From positions 24,954,922 to 25,018,921 of the forward strand of contig JARWKL010000013.1 in assembly GCA_029961685.1 (NCBI GenBank): a DNA stretch of 64,000 bases, given 5' to 3'. A program made the position numbers and the translations under genes. The notes beneath the pieces were generated by a model. It did no database searches. It was not told where the DNA came from and worked only from the letters and a program-made list of their open reading frames with translations. Shown here one piece after another: positions 47,328 through 60,738 of this stretch (its first letter is position 1; each line of letters begins with the position of its first letter). The DNA is from Aristolochia californica. Taxonomy: Eukaryota; Streptophyta; Magnoliopsida; Piperales; Aristolochiaceae.

Positions 47328-50300
47328 TCATCTCCCTAGTTTTCCAAATCTTCTGGCAATTCCGAATATAACCGCCTTTGTCAAGAGCCCCCGATCAAGA
47401 GTACAGGCAAGAGCAACAGCTCCACCGATAAGAAGAAACTTGGGTATATTCCTGCCCAATTGTTTTTCTGGTGATTCAGACGCTTCAATAACCTCTGAGT
47501 TATCATCACTAGTGGTTCCCATGGATCTAAGAAAATTAGGATTGATCTTAGAGTTAATTTGAGCCATGAAAGCACTCCGAGATAGTTGAGCTCCAGATTG
47601 CCTTGCAATCTGGTAGGCACGTAGACCAGGCTCTATCTTCTTGACACAGCCCCACATTCCCTGTCTAACACCCAACTTCGCTATTTCCCATGGAATACCC
47701 ATATCTTCATAATGGAAGAGAAGCACTTCACATGCCGTCAATTGGCCATCCCCTCTCTTCGATTCCACTGTTACACAGAGAAGAGGGAAAATTTAGCTAC
47801 GTTTGCCACAAAAAATATTGTCTTCAATTTTTGATAATATAAAATGTCACCAAAAAGTGTTTGGCACTTCATGTAAACAGATAGTTTCCTTCGTTATACT
47901 CTTTGGAGAGAAATAGGCTGAGAAGGATTAGGAAGACCCAACAAAAAAACCATCACGAAGTTAGACTCGATGTTACCTGCTCTTATGCACCAACTTGAAT
48001 AATACAAATCAACACGTCTAGGCTTGTTACGCCGTGGAACTGATGTGCTCCTTACACCCTAAAGCAAGGAAAAAAATTTGACAACAACATCAGTAACTAA
48101 AAACCAAACCTAAGCCAGGCATTTTGCATGAAGGTTTAGGGTAATAGACACAAAATAATGCCATGCAACATAAGAATGTCAGATGGTACATCTGACTCAA
48201 CCATAATTGACTAATAGGCACAAATTAGCTCAAAGATGCAAGAGTGGCAGACAACAGACAAGAAGAATTTTCAGTAAAGAGGAAGACACATTTGTACAGA
48301 TAAAATAGAGAGAATTTCAACCCAATCAGGTGTACCAGATCACGTATGGTTTTTAGTTAGCTCCTAAAACTTAGGCAGATCCATATTCAAAACTTGACAG
48401 AAAATGAGATTCAATATATAAAAGAGCAGCTTTAATAAATCGATTCAGAGAGCTGAATCTTCTTTCCAGTCTCACACAGGAAATGGGATACAATATGAAA
48501 GAGAAGGCACTTCTATAAATTCATTCATGCATCTGCGTCTCAAGTTTGTCTTCAACTTTCCATCTCATATAGCTATTTCTTGTGTAAGTCATGAATTAAC
48601 TTTAAATTATTCTAATTAAATCGCTAGAAAAACTCTCAAGCAATAGATGAGACATCAAACCTAGGAAGCACAAAAAGGTTAACTTGTGAAGAAAATTAAA
48701 AAGGCAATCATTATAGAATAAGTCATATCAAGCAACTAAATTATAATAAGAAATTCACTAAGCATCTATAATATATCGCTAAGTTAAATTACTTAAGTTT
48801 AATAGAGTCCAAATAGTAAAGCATCTAATATGAGCCTAACAGTTACAACAGATCATATCCTTGTTACAGGTCCATGAGCAACATTTAGGAAACCAAATAT
48901 TCATTATATCCTGGGCTTTACAAAGAGAACTCTCAAGTCTCCATTTATAAGAGTTATTTAAGTACCAATAATTTCAGACCCCATTTTATAACAAGCATGA
49001 TGATTTTGGTTTAGCCATAGTGCAATAGACTCCAAAAGCAAACTAAGATGCTCCCAAACAGCCTAAACTATCTAAAATAATTAAGTGACAATTACACAGT
49101 TAAATTAGATAAGGCATGGAAAATACCAGTCATAAGACCTCAAATCTACTCAGAATACAGAGAATTAAACTGCTTATAACATTAGAAACCAAGCCACACC
49201 ATAGAACAAATCAACCCCTAAAAATCTCTACCTATAAGAGAAGCTGTAACATATGAAATGACATATGAAATCCCATAAAGTTATAGCCTTAAAACATGCA
49301 CAAGAGATTGACTGAGTAGGATCTAATATGAAAGGCTCCAAAAAGCAAGTGACTCAGTCTATCAGTTAAAAAAATGTAGTCACTGCCTTCCCTGATACTG
49401 CTATCCAAAAAAAAGAGGATTACTCTTAACTGTGGGTGCCAATACGGTAACTCATTCTCAATCAAGATTAAGAGGCCAAAAATACTGTTTATGAACAAGT
49501 GCTTGATATGCTGCAGAGATTAACTGCTACTACACTTTGAACCATAAGCTAGAATTGTAAAAAGTCAAAAGAAAAGGAGAATGCAAAAGAATTCTACTCA
49601 TGCTTTGCAAGAAGTGAATCACATATAACATGGACCACAAGAATAAAGAAGTCTCTGCACATTTTGATTTGTTCTGCCATTTCTTAGCTTTAATAAGACT
49701 TCATAATGAAATTTGTGAATCTGATATCTCGAATCATTGTTTATTCAAGTCCTGATCAGAATTCAGAAGTAGTATAATTCACCAGCTGGAAACATAAAAG
49801 AGACCTGGAAACAGCTGTAGTACCTTCGTGACGCAGTAATATTTTCTCCCAGACTCCCAAATCCTACGGCCAATAATGTACTCTCTATCACTGCAGAAGA
49901 ATGGAAACTGCCAAGAACAACAAGCAAGATAAGAGATGGCTGAATAGCCAGGTAAATTATTCAGGAGGGCTATTACATGACTGATACTCACCTTTCGAAT
50001 CCATTGAACTACCATAGTTCCTGTAGTGGGGCACTCCTCCAAAGTTGAAGAATATATAAGCATGTCATCCCATTTGGACCGAAATTGATCATCCCAGAAA
50101 AGATCCCGGACTAACTCGGGTGTTGCATCCTCAAAGACAGTACTGCTACGATATTGTGGTGGACCAATCTGCATTTAAGCTCAAAACATCCTCGATTGAA
50201 CAAATAGAAGGTATAAAATTCAAAGAAAAGTAATTTCTTCTACTCCACACAATTAACTTGTGGAATTCAATTGAGCTGCAGCCTCCACCTGTTGATCCCT

Positions 50301-50961
50301 TCTCCACGCTTTATATCTCATGTTACCCATCGACCTGTCCATCATAGGTATCCACGCCGGGCCTCCATCTTTCACTTCAACCAGCTTGCACAAATAAACC
50401 AAATCCTCAATCGTCACAGCCTTCGCTTCTGTCTCTGCCAACTTCGACAACCTGGCCAGCAAAACCAACATTCAATCAACAAAAAAGTATCCATTGACTC
50501 AAAAAGTTCCTCAGTTTCGGAATTTCAATGTCAAATGAGAAGAAAAATATGCCAAAGCAGAAAAACTAAACGTGCCTCCGAGAAGGAGGATCAAAACCAG
50601 CCGTGGCAACGGCCGAGCATGTTTTCCTCTCCTCAGTAAATCCAGTTATGCAACCAGGTAGTTGCACCTTCAATGAATTCAAGCTCGAAATCGAACCCCA
50701 CCCCAGAGAAGCGAACCCGTACCCGTCCGCCGGAACCAACAAGGAAGACCACGAAGACGACCACGCTTTGGAGGTGGCTTCAGAATCGTCCGCTTTCTCC
50801 CTACCCAAAGTCGCCCATTTCGGCTTCCAAACCCAACCCACCACGAGCCCAACCAAAACCGCAATCCAAAGCGGACCCAGAAACAAGAACAACTCCATAA
50901 ACACAGCCCCCACCGTCGGCCTCCGCAAAATCTCCAACAATGCCTCCAGCACCAATGCCAT
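47328..50961 (-). CDS. START-domain membrane protein, 6 exons
   Basis: START domains bind lipids or sterols in a hydrophobic pocket. This protein belongs to a plant group with an N-terminal membrane anchor; the ligand is unknown. Exons on the minus strand: 50961-50576, 50451-50289, 50168-49992, 49907-49824, 48058-47977, 47767-47328, totalling 443 residues. Phases agree throughout; introns 2-5 are GT-AG, while intron 1 fits only a GC donor (AG|GCACGT). The ATG at 50961 gives MALVLEALLEILRRP and a membrane segment at about 19-45. The START region runs from about residue 145 to 345, with VEVKDGGPAWIPMMDRS, FEDATPELVRDLFWDDQFR, SDREYIIGRRIWESG, KPRRVDLYYSSWCIRA and CEVLLFHYEDMGIPWEIAKL. A second hydrophobic stretch lies at about 408-438. 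Intron 4 (48059-49823) is the longest and shows no inserted element. Confidence 0.9.
48059..49823 (-). other. Intron 4 of the START-domain gene
   Basis: 1.77 kb of A/T-rich intron with no recognised exon or transposon. Confidence 0.7.
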
Positions 50962-51570
50962 TACGGAACCAGGCAACGAAACCAAAACACCAAAAAGAAA
51001 AGAAACCCTCGACCGATTGAAAAAAGATTCAGCAACAAGAGCTAAATCGAGTCGAGGGTTCCAAGAAACAAACAAGTGAAAAGAAAGAACAAAGCAGAAA
51101 GCAAAAACAAAACCCTAAACGATGATAGTACGGGTAAGAGAGGAAGAAAGGAGGAGGAGGCTAAAATGGAAGGAGATGAGTGTATTAGATATGGCAGCAG
51201 AAGAGAGAATAGAGTAGACGACAAGCGAATTGTGGAACGGACCGGATAAGGATTCGAACATAGGGTAGAGAAGAGTCCGAGTCGGATTACTGTAGGGACA
51301 TATCCCCTTCCCCGCCGCTCCTTTAGGTGGTGGCAATAAGATTTGGGGTGACAATCACAAGTGACAAAACACAAAATGATTCTTAATCTAAACCCAAGAG
51401 CATCAGTGTAATATAACTCTGCGGCCCGCGAAGGATAGAATTCACCAAAATTCGGAGACTGATTTGGGGATTGGATCACCTCCCTCGCTTGATCGAATCG
51501 AATCGAAGGGTCCGCTGACTCTTCTCTGCCACTGCTGCTATTCTCCGCGCCCTCGTTCGCCCTTTTCACG
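50962..51570 (-). promoter_or_regulatory. 5' UTR and promoter region of the START-domain gene
   Basis: CT-rich leader sequence on the minus strand. A 175-codon frame runs through 51042-51569 but begins at GTG, is hydrophobic and low-complexity, and is probably non-coding. No clear TATA box was picked. Confidence 0.4.
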
Positions 51571-53100
51571 TTTTAACCTAGCCGCGTGTCTGCGTTCTAC
51601 CGGCGCTACATTTGAACGTAGAAAGTAAAACGCGGGAATTCGGCGCGGTGGTTACAGACCGGACCCGGCCTCTGATGGCTGAGATGATGTGGTCCGACTC
51701 ATTGACTCGAGAATAATTTGTTGGCTAAGGGCATGCTGCTCCCCTTCCTATTTCCTACTTCCTACTTCCTACCAAGTTGGATTGATCACAAAATCCAATA
51801 TATTTTGGTCAATTGTTGGGTATATTGGGTGGATAAAATATAATATTTAAGTCAAAATATAAGGCATATCGGCCGATATCTGATATATGCAATAGTCAGG
51901 TGTCTCGGGTGTTTCAGACATTTCATCAAAATTCATTACGATTTGGGTATAATATAGTAAAAGATCTAATTCAAGGTGGATAATTTTTTGTTTACTACTT
52001 TGAATTATATTCAAAGTGTTATGTAATGGTATCCATTCAGTTGGAATTTTTATACATTAGAGCCAAAGGTGGTATGAAGGCTTGTTGCATGGAATGTATG
52101 AAGAATATTGTCCTATGGTTAATTATGTTATTTAAATAAATTATAATTGAGTATTATGCAATGTTATCGAAGAATTTACCCATCGGAGATAAGGGTGGTA
52201 TGATCTTCATTTGCTTTGTTGATGTGATAAGAACAAGTGAGATGGCTAGGAAAGTGTGTGCTTAGCCAAGCCTCAAAAGACACTCATAACAAGAGCATAA
52301 TATAAATACAAAGCCTTATAACATTCTTGATTGTCTTTAAACCCCCTTAATTAGATTGATTATAAATAGAAAAGTCAAGCCTAACATGAGCTCGTAAACA
52401 TATATAGCATATACTTATAAACATAAACAACTAATAATTAGGCCGACAAAGAATTAAAAAGATGAGCATGACACGTTAATAAACGTATATAACATACACT
52501 TATAAACATTAGCGACTAATAATTAAGCTGACAAAGAATTGAAAATATGAGTAAAACATGAGCATAACATGAGCAGAATAAATACCCCAATTGACATAAT
52601 AAAAAAAGAATTGGTCGAGCTACAGGTGATAGGGTATATGTTGAGGATGACTTGTCACTAAATTGAGATCGGTAAGGTCATAACAACGCATTATCGATTG
52701 TCGTAAGATCATGCTAAAGTTTTTTTTTTTTAGAATTGCACTATTTGGATGGAATGTGAATACCCATTCAAGAGTTTGTAAATTATGTTCAAGTATTATA
52801 TAAGGTTTGGGTTTTGTTGACCCACACATACTAAAAGTGCACAAACATTAGAATGTAATAGTACAATTTTTTTATTACCTTGAAGGACAATTTGGAACTC
52901 AAAATTGTTGTTTATGGTTGTATGATGTTATGATTTAAGATGGTTGTTGCCTATTATTGATTGCATATCCCTGAAAGTCTTCTCTATTATGTTATATTAT
53001 TTGTTGACCTATTGTGCACCATGTTTTGGCAACAAAATATGGTGTATATTGGACAAAAAATAAATATCATCATAATCCGAGAAGTGTAGGGAGATGCTAT
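51571..53100. other. Intergenic DNA left of the CACTA relic
   Basis: A perfect 14-bp palindrome ATATCGGCCGATAT lies near 51867. An imperfect tandem pair of about 85 bp (about 52395-52478 and 52480-52560) shares CACTTATAAACAT, ACTAATAATTA and GACAAAGAATT. These may be subterminal repeats of the CACTA element, but no CACTA terminal repeat was found. Confidence 0.4.
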
Positions 53101-53340
53101 TGAAATTTCATCAATTGTCTTAAATTGTAACCATATAATGGTAAACAATATTGCGTCCATAATGGGTGAGGTGGAGTCATGAATTCAAGTGAGCAAGAAC
53201 TTGGATTCGCATTAGTTCAATTTTCTATTTCTTATATCATAATTATAAAGTTGTTATTAATGGTGATGTGAACATTGATGAACACATGGGTGTGATCCAA
53301 TAGTAATGGATAATAATTGGATATGTATTCAAATTTAGTG

Positions 53341-56300
53341 AACAGTTTAGGAAAGGAATTGATGCTTTTATTCAAATGGCTCATTCTGTAGCTGATAGCA
53401 GAGGATGAATATTATACCCATGTTAGAAGTGTGCTAATAGGTATTACAAGTCGATAAACAAGGTTAAAAATGACATAGACCATCATGGGATGGAATCGAG
53501 TTACACTAGATGGACATTGAATGGGGAAGAAATGTTTTATGATGGATAAAGACATGAAGGTCAAATTTTTGGGATACAATTTGACCAACACTCTGGAGGT
53601 ATGAATGAGGGCATTGACACACTCATACACGACCTACAAGTAAGACAAGTCAATGTTCTTGATGGGCAACGAGTGCATAGTCAAGTTGGCCAAAAGTCAG
53701 GAGGAGGAACCAATGACATTGATAAGTTTATGAAATTGTTCATGGATGTGAACAAAGAGTTATTTTCCAATTGTCAAAGTTTTGCTAAGTTGAAGTTTCT
53801 GATTGGGTTGTTTCATATTAAGACAGAGTAACATTAGTAACAAAGTTATGGATAACATAATCTCATTTTTTAAAGAAATGTTACCTTCAAATGAAATGCT
53901 TCCTCAAAATTATTATGAGGTCAAAACTTTGTTGCGTGACTTAGAGTTTTATTATAATAAGATACATTCATGTAAAAACGATTGTATTATGTATTGAAAA
54001 TAATATGCAAATATAGACAAGTGTCTTCAATGTGGTAAGTTAAGATACGCATAGTCACAATCTAAGTGGAAATTAGATAAGGTATTGAGTCATTTTTCAA
54101 TGAATCCACACTTTGAATGCTTGTTCAAAATTAAAGAATTAGCTATGGACATGAGGTGGCATAATGAGATGTGAGTTGAAGAAAATGTGACGTTGAGGCA
54201 TTCGACAGACTCGTAAACATGGTGTGAATTGAACAAGGAGTATATGTGGTTTGTGAGCGAACTACAAATGTACGTCTTGGACTTGCCAATAATGGTTTTA
54301 ATCCATTTGGCAACATGAGCACATCATACAACATTGGACTAGTGATTTTGATGCCTTACAATTTGTCTCCATGAAAGTGTATGAAGGACCATTACTTCAT
54401 CACGAGGTTACTTATTCTAAGTCCTAAATCGTCAGGAAATGATATAGATGTCTTGTGCATCCATTGGTAGATGTTACGGTCCCTAGCCATGGATCTAGTA
54501 ACTCGGCGAGTTGAATATGAATCCAGCACTGTTTGAGGGTTTCTTATCACGTTTTTGTGAAAAGAACTCTCTTATACTTCTCCTTTCACGTTAGGATTGA
54601 AAAGGATTTTCCTTTTTTCAATTATAGATGCAACCAGCAAGTTAAAGGACTGTTTAAGCACATAGATATGAAATCCCTCTTTTATGATTCACGTCAAGAG
54701 GGTTTTACTTGCTGTAATGACTCAAGAACAACCCCTTTCCCTTTACTGAATTCATTCCCCTTGAAAAGGAGTTTCCCTTTCTTAATTATGAATGAACCCA
54801 GCTAGTCAAGGAAGCTCCTTGAGGCCCCAATGTGGAACCCCCTTTCTTATGGCTCACGTCAAGGTAGGGTTTCCAATTTCATGCAGCACTGGTTCCTTAC
54901 GTAAAAGAGAAACATAAATCTAATCTTAATGCTTGGAATAAGATTAGAAAATACCTCTTTACGTTAACACCAATCCAGCAACCAGAATTCGTCCTCCTTC
55001 CTGGTTAGCTCACGCCAACCCTTCTCCCTTTCTGGAATTTTCGTGAAAGAGATGACCTCCTCTTGTAGCTCGAAAGAGAAAGGTAATTCCTCTTCCTTTT
55101 CCTTCCAAGATCTCCTTAAAGACTCCCCAATGGATGCAGCAAACCCCCAAGAGAGTTCACACCAAGAACCCTAGAATAGAGAGCCTAGAAGGAACCTAAA
55201 TTACCCTAGTTTATGCTAATTCCGAACTTGTTTTATTTCTCCATCCTTACCCCTTAAATAGGGTAATTAACATTAACATAGGTTAGGGTTATAAAACCCA
55301 ATTCTACCCCTACCTTTAAGTCTTATTACGAATCAATAAAATTCGAAATTAAAAGCAACATAAATAATAAAAGTAAAGTAGGTGACTCAGTCTTATTGAG
55401 TCCATATAGATGTCTTGTGCATCCATTGGTAGATGAGTTGAAGGACTTATGGCACAAAGGAGGGCAAACATACGATGCATTGATAGGAGAAGTGTTTCAG
55501 ATGCATGTTGCTTTACTATAGACTATAAATGATTTTATATGGCTCATTCTCCGGATGGAGCACAAAAGGAAAATTAGCATGCTCGGTACGTATGAGTGAG
55601 AAAGAGCTCCCAATGGATCATTCATTGCGAAGGAGTAGGAATAAGTTAAATGGAAAACTGGAACGTGGAGCCCACTCAGTCCAGTTAACTAGTATTCATA
55701 TTGAGTTACAATCAGATAGACATACCCACGTGTCTTTTCAAAAAATGAGTACTAATAGGAAGAGAAAACGTCCTTTCATCGAATCTAATTAGAAGAATAT
55801 TCTTTTAGTTGACTTATTGGTTAAAGTTAAAGTTGAGACACAAATTAAATGTGATGCACATTGAAAAACACATTTGTGACAATATGAACATACTTGACAA
55901 ATCAAAGGACTATTGTCAGGCCAATGGAATTAGAAAGGAGTTGCACTTAACGAAGAATAGTGACAAGACACTAATGCATGTAGAATCGTATGTAGTGTCT
56001 TTGAACGAGAAGAGAGTGATTTGTGATTGGCTCTGTACAGTCAAGTTCACAGATGGCTATGCTTCATAGTGTGATGTGTTAGGAAATTAGTCCCTATCTT
56101 TCCGACATTAAAACTCATGATTGCCATGTGATGTTGCAACTGTTGCTCCTTGTCTTATTGTGTGCTAATTATCTGCCAAAGAACGTAATGACTCTTTTTG
56201 TCTAGTTTGATTTATTTTTCAAGGAACTACTCTCCAAGACGCTAAAGGTTAATGACTTGAAAATGTTACAAAGTGCCATTTATATGATATTATGTCAATT

Positions 56301-58770
56301 GGAACAAAAAAATTCACTCACATTCTTTGATGTTATGGTGCATCTAGCGATTCACCTACCACAAGAGGCATTATTGTATGGTCTAGTACAATATGTACCC
56401 AATAGAAAGGTAATTAACAATGAATTATCGTAAAGTTGCATAAGTCATATGTCACGTATGTCCTAACTAGTTTAATGCAAATAGGTTTCTACACTAAAAA
56501 GCACAATATGAAATAAAACTTGACCTGAATGCTCCATTGTTGAAGCATATATTGATAGTGAAATATTAATTTTCTGCTCATTATAATTGGATGGCGTATA
56601 AAATAGATTCAATCGACTCAATCAAAATTACGATGGGGATCCTAGGTGTGTGAAGGATAAATTGTCAAATTTCTCACACAATATGCAAGTTGGGTGGTAA
56701 ATTAGAATTGGAGATGGCCCCGTTCAAATATAAGAAGATGATTTTAAGTTGTATTATCTAATTGTAAAGAGATCAAAGAATATCTCTGTTAGCAATTTAC
56801 CTCAATCCATGAACTTGTATCTATGTATAGGATTTTGTATTTAATACATACTTGTTGTGTGATGAATAACCAATATAAAGGGCTTCTTACTCGTGAGGGA
56901 GTAACAAATGTTGACATACAACATGATGCATTGTTTCCCGAGTGGTTAAAAAATAAGGTATGTCATATACTAATCCTAGGGTTTAAAAAATAAATGATAG
57001 TTTTGTTGTTTGTGGTCATTGTGATCACATTGTTGTGGTTAAGGGGTATTATGAAGATAATGATCTCGACTATTATGGGTTGGTAATTGATATCATAGAG
57101 TCATGCTATTTGTACAAGAATCTTTTGTATGTGCTTAAATGTAAATAGTTTGATGTAAGTAATTGAAGACATGACATTAAGATGGATGAGCAGTTCACTA
57201 CCATCAATATGTCCTTAAATGTTCTTAGTTGTCCGTAGACTATAGTATAAAGAATGGTAAATCGAAATGTGTATGATATTTTGGAGCAACAAAATTCCAA
57301 CACTAAGGACCTAAAGACTTACTAGTTGGACTTGTCCTCTCGATAGCTTTATACTGACAACAAGATGATGAAGAGGTAGTGTTGATCAGGAACAATATTC
57401 CACCAAAGCCTACATCAGAGCTCATCCGAGGAGTAACTACTTGAACACAAGCAAAACAACCAAGACATAATTTTATTGTTGATGAAGATGACCAGTGATA
57501 AGAGAACTATGAAATAGAAGAAGATGAGGAAGAGGAAGAAGAAGAGGACAAATGGAAAGAAGATGAAGATGAAGTCAGAGAAGAAGAGGATGTTGAACAA
57601 GAAGACAGGGATACAAAAAAAGAAATTGGGTAAGATGAAGCTTAATTTGGGGATGACGCATGTTAGATGTACATGTAATATTATAATTATTAATCTTGAT
57701 AATAGGTAATTTATATCATTTTATTTTATTTAATGTGTAGTCTAATTATATTAATTAATTGTGTGATCTCAACAGTCTCTTCAGTAACATCACTGTTAGT
57801 AACCTGAGGCACGACTATCAAAGTCAGAGTTGCCCCCTCGTTCATAGATGGAGGCATGTATTTGCCTAAGCCATGATGCTAGTGTTGAGATCATTTGATA
57901 GCGTGTGGTAGTCACTTTTGTAACATTTATTTTGTTAACTAGAAAGGCGTAAATTACTGATATCGTATATTTGTAAAAGATAAATCATTAGAGCCTTTCA
58001 TATCTCAGCCATCTACACCACATCCCTCAGAGAGTTGAGGGTGTGACCCTTAAAGGGTTTTGGACATTGAGAAGACTATTAGGAAGAAGGGAGGACTAGG
58101 TTCCATATCACTATTTCAATGGACTATAGATGCTCATTAGATTTACTTAGCAGTGAGTTTACCAGGTTCATCAATGCAATTCTTAGGAGGCATTCACCGA
58201 GAAGGTAATAAAATTCAAATCTTATAAAGATAAAAAAATTTCAAACATGTTTGACATGATCCAGGTCATTCTATTTTATTTATTTTACTTTATTAATTAT
58301 TTATGCTATGTTTAATGCATGATGGTACATGTAATTTATCTTGTGTTGTTCTATTGGCTAAAGTAGGACAAATTTGTAGTGGATTGTTATAATGAGAAAT
58401 TTTTAGGTGCAATTATATATTTTAGGGATCATCGCTCTGAACAATACAAGTGGTTCTGACTATTTGGGGATTTGGAAGAGGCAATTCAACATCATTTCCT
58501 GGGTGTTCCCAAGATGATCACATGATAATTTTTAGGCATTTTATTTATTTTTTGTATTTATAATACTAACAATTTTTCTATAATTATTTGTGACTCATAT
58601 TCATTTTTTTTAAATGTATGAGAAGATTAAAGATCACTTTGAAAATGCTCGGAAATAAAACATTTGGCATACATGTGGGTCAGAGTCATTCAAGCAAGCG
58701 TGCTATGAGATAGTATGTGCAATATTGCTGATATTTTTTTATTTTGTTACAATATTTTGTAATCTAACTA
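53341..58770 (+). pseudogene. CACTA (En/Spm) transposase relic, TNPD- and TNPA-like
   Basis: In order: a transposase-associated domain (about 53341-53530: FRKGIDAFIQMA, YYKSINKVKNDIDHHG); the start of the TNP2-type transposase (53680-54030: DVNKELFSNCQSFAKLKFLI, NYYEVKTLLRDL, KIHSCKNDCIMY); its middle (54080-54440 and 55436-55700, MRWHNEM, VDELKDLWHKGGQ); LRHKLNVMHIEKHICDNM (55825-55880) through VKFTDGYAS (to 56067); a DUF4218-like region (56095-56410); and a DUF4216-like region (56880-57320, DYYGLVIDIIESCY, FDVSN). An acidic coil (57505-57620) and a TNPA-like remnant (about 57780-58720, GSESFKQACYEI) follow. Stops and frameshifts occur throughout. A 930-bp insertion lies at 54474-55403. Confidence 0.85.
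54474..55403. mobile_element. 930-bp insertion flanked by 32-bp direct repeats
   Basis: The CACTA transposase sequence stops at 54473 and resumes at 55404. The 32 bases before the insertion (54442-54473) are repeated exactly after it (55404-55435). The insert begins TTACGGTCCC and ends TATTGAGTCC. It contains repeated GATTCACGTCAAG / GCTCACGTCAAGG words and no coding region. The flanks are far longer than LTR or DNA-transposon target duplications; LINE-type insertion or repair-associated filler are possible. Confidence 0.7.
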
Positions 58771-59094
58771 AATGTAATATTACATTTGGAGTGTGAGGTT
58801 AAAAAGATGATTTTTTTTTCTTTCAAAAACACCCACTTTAGATAGGGTAGTGGATAGGCATCTGAGGAGACTAGTGGTTCCCATGTTAGTATTATATGTT
58901 TTCATGGTTTATTTATTTTTATACTTAAATTTAGACAAATTATTGATTATTTTATACAACTTTAACAGGACAGATAGACAATTTAGTCTAGGAGGCCCAA
59001 GATGTAGGTGTATAGCCCAACTATAGCGCTAGATATGATCAAGTGATGAGTGTATGAATTAGTTATGAGAAGGGGATGGGTCTTGGTGCACCCT

Positions 59095-59345
59095 TGTTAC
59101 AATTTGGAATTTAGGAGCCATCGGTGCAGCTCGATAAGTTGACTTGGAGAAGAAAAATGAAGAGCACGTAAAGACGAGGGTGATAGTCACACAACAACAG
59201 AACAACAGAATAATTAATGATTGAATTAGAGATAGACTCAAATTGTAGACTTGTAATCAACTAGTGTCTCTGTTGTAATTCTATAAATAGTGTATACCCG
59301 AACAATGATAATCACGATAATATTATTCTACATTCCTATATTACA
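59095..59345 (+). repeat. Copia 5' LTR of a truncated element
   Basis: TGTTACAATT...TATTACA, 251 bp, with a TATA-like TCTATAAATAGTG (near 59280). It is followed two bases later by a primer site TGGTATCAG (59348). Only a few hundred bases of unreadable internal DNA follow. Confidence 0.65.
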
Positions 59346-59347
59346 TA

Positions 59348-59356
59348 TGGTATCAG
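59348..59356 (+). promoter_or_regulatory. Partial primer binding site
   Basis: TGGTATCAG then ACTCC instead of AGC; the 3' part has diverged or a different tRNA is used. Confidence 0.55.
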
Positions 59357-59934
59357 ACTCCTGATCGATTAATCAGAACCAATCTACCGTCGCTGAAAAT
59401 CCTTATCAGAGATGGATGGACTGTGTCGCACCAAGGGAAAGAAAAAGACATAGAAGAATATATACCAGCTTGCATAATTATAATTTTATGTCATCTCTAC
59501 GGGTTTTATTGCCCCATGCATGAAACTTGAACCAATATCCAAATAAGATCCAAATTGATATTATTTAACAAGTCCAAACCGGATAAAATCAGGATCCGTT
59601 TACAGTCCTAAAGTATAGTTCTTAGCATTCGGTTGGTCGTTATACAATCCAATACCTACCGGATTTTCATGTGCCCGATACTATCACAAAAACTTATAGC
59701 AGGCACATCGTCCTGATCTCAGGAATTCACAGTCGACAGCAGACGAGACACGATCCCATCTTTGAAGACCCTCTTCTTTTCTGATTACTGATTGTTCCGA
59801 CCTGTTTCCCCTCCATTGGTTTATCTCTCTCCTTCTCTTTCGCTGCAACCTCTACGTTGCTACGAACATTGTCTCCTCTTATTCTGGAATCTTTGGAAAC
59901 GATCGCCTTGCTGAAAAAAAAAAAAAAAACGATA
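59357..59934. other. Promoter-side region of the last gene
   Basis: Decayed retroelement DNA to about 59700, then CT-rich leader-like sequence and an A run (59915-59929) just before the ATG at 59935. Confidence 0.35.
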
Positions 59935-60738
59935 ATGCTCTGTTCGATCAAATCAGACTCCGATTGGCTACACCGTCTCCGAGCCTCCAAAGGCTTCCCT
60001 GTCGAATCAGCGCTCGATTTGGAGCATTTTCTCAGCTGTAACCCTAACACGAGGCCCTGCGTCTCGGAGTTTCAAATGTTGGGTTCGATACCCAGCCCTG
60101 AAGACTCAAAAGGTTCTGCCTCTATTCCGGAGATGACATCGATGAATTCCGTCGCACAACATAATTGCGGAAAGGAGCAGTGGTTCGACCTGATGAACAA
60201 CGTCCTAGCCGAGCTTTTTAACATGGGAGGGAGAGATTACCCGAAGATGCAGGCACTTAAGAGTACTCGTAAGCAGGCAAACCCTAAGATTTGTGTCGTT
60301 TCTTCCTCGACGAGTGTGCAGGATAGTTGCATGCCTGGAGGACAGATTCTAGCAATGTCGCCGTCCAGCGCGGACAACAGTGTGGCTGAAGCGAAGGATG
60401 GAGAAAAAGAAGGTGGTTTTGTGGACGCGGAAAAGGAAATCTCGCAAGCGTTGGGGGTTGATGTAGATTTGGATTTATTTTCCCGGACTGTAGTTACAAT
60501 TATAGACACGAGTTCACCAACTTGGAAGTCAGAGAAGCAACTTCTCGGGAAGAAAAACGTTTGGAAAATCCGTGATAAGAAGCGGCGATTGATTGATACT
60601 TCCAGGAAAAAGAGAAAGTTAGACCGGTCGGGTCCATCAGTTGGCTGCAAGAAGAAACTCAAGAAAGGACTTTTGCTTCTGTCAGGTGAAGTTAGGTCTG
60701 ACTGGAAAAAAAGAGAGGAGCATTTGCAATTGCGTGGG
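59935..60738 (+). CDS. First exon of a conserved plant protein of unknown function (partial)
   Basis: The ATG at 59935 opens 268 codons beginning MLCSIKSDSDWLHRLRASKG and ends at a donor GGG|GTAAGG in phase 0. An in-frame extension to 59857 exists but reads a homopolymer-derived Lys run, so the later ATG is preferred. Visible features: an N-terminal SDWLHRLRASKGFP motif, EQWFDLMNNVLAELFNMG (about 81-99), SRTVVTIIDTSSPTWKSEK and KNVWKIRDKK (about 184-220), then Lys/Arg-rich clusters (RKKRKL, KKKLKK) resembling nuclear localisation signals. These blocks resemble a plant family annotated only as unknown protein; function not known. No later exon was recognised up to 64000. Confidence 0.75.

Noticed and set aside
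51042..51569. 175-codon minus-strand frame upstream of the START-domain gene
   Set aside because: It begins at GTG, has no family motif and lies in a CT-rich leader, so it is more likely 5' UTR and promoter.
57524..57709. Lys/Glu-rich frame as a separate gene
   Set aside because: It is low-complexity GAAGAG sequence inside the CACTA relic between the DUF4216-like and TNPA-like parts.
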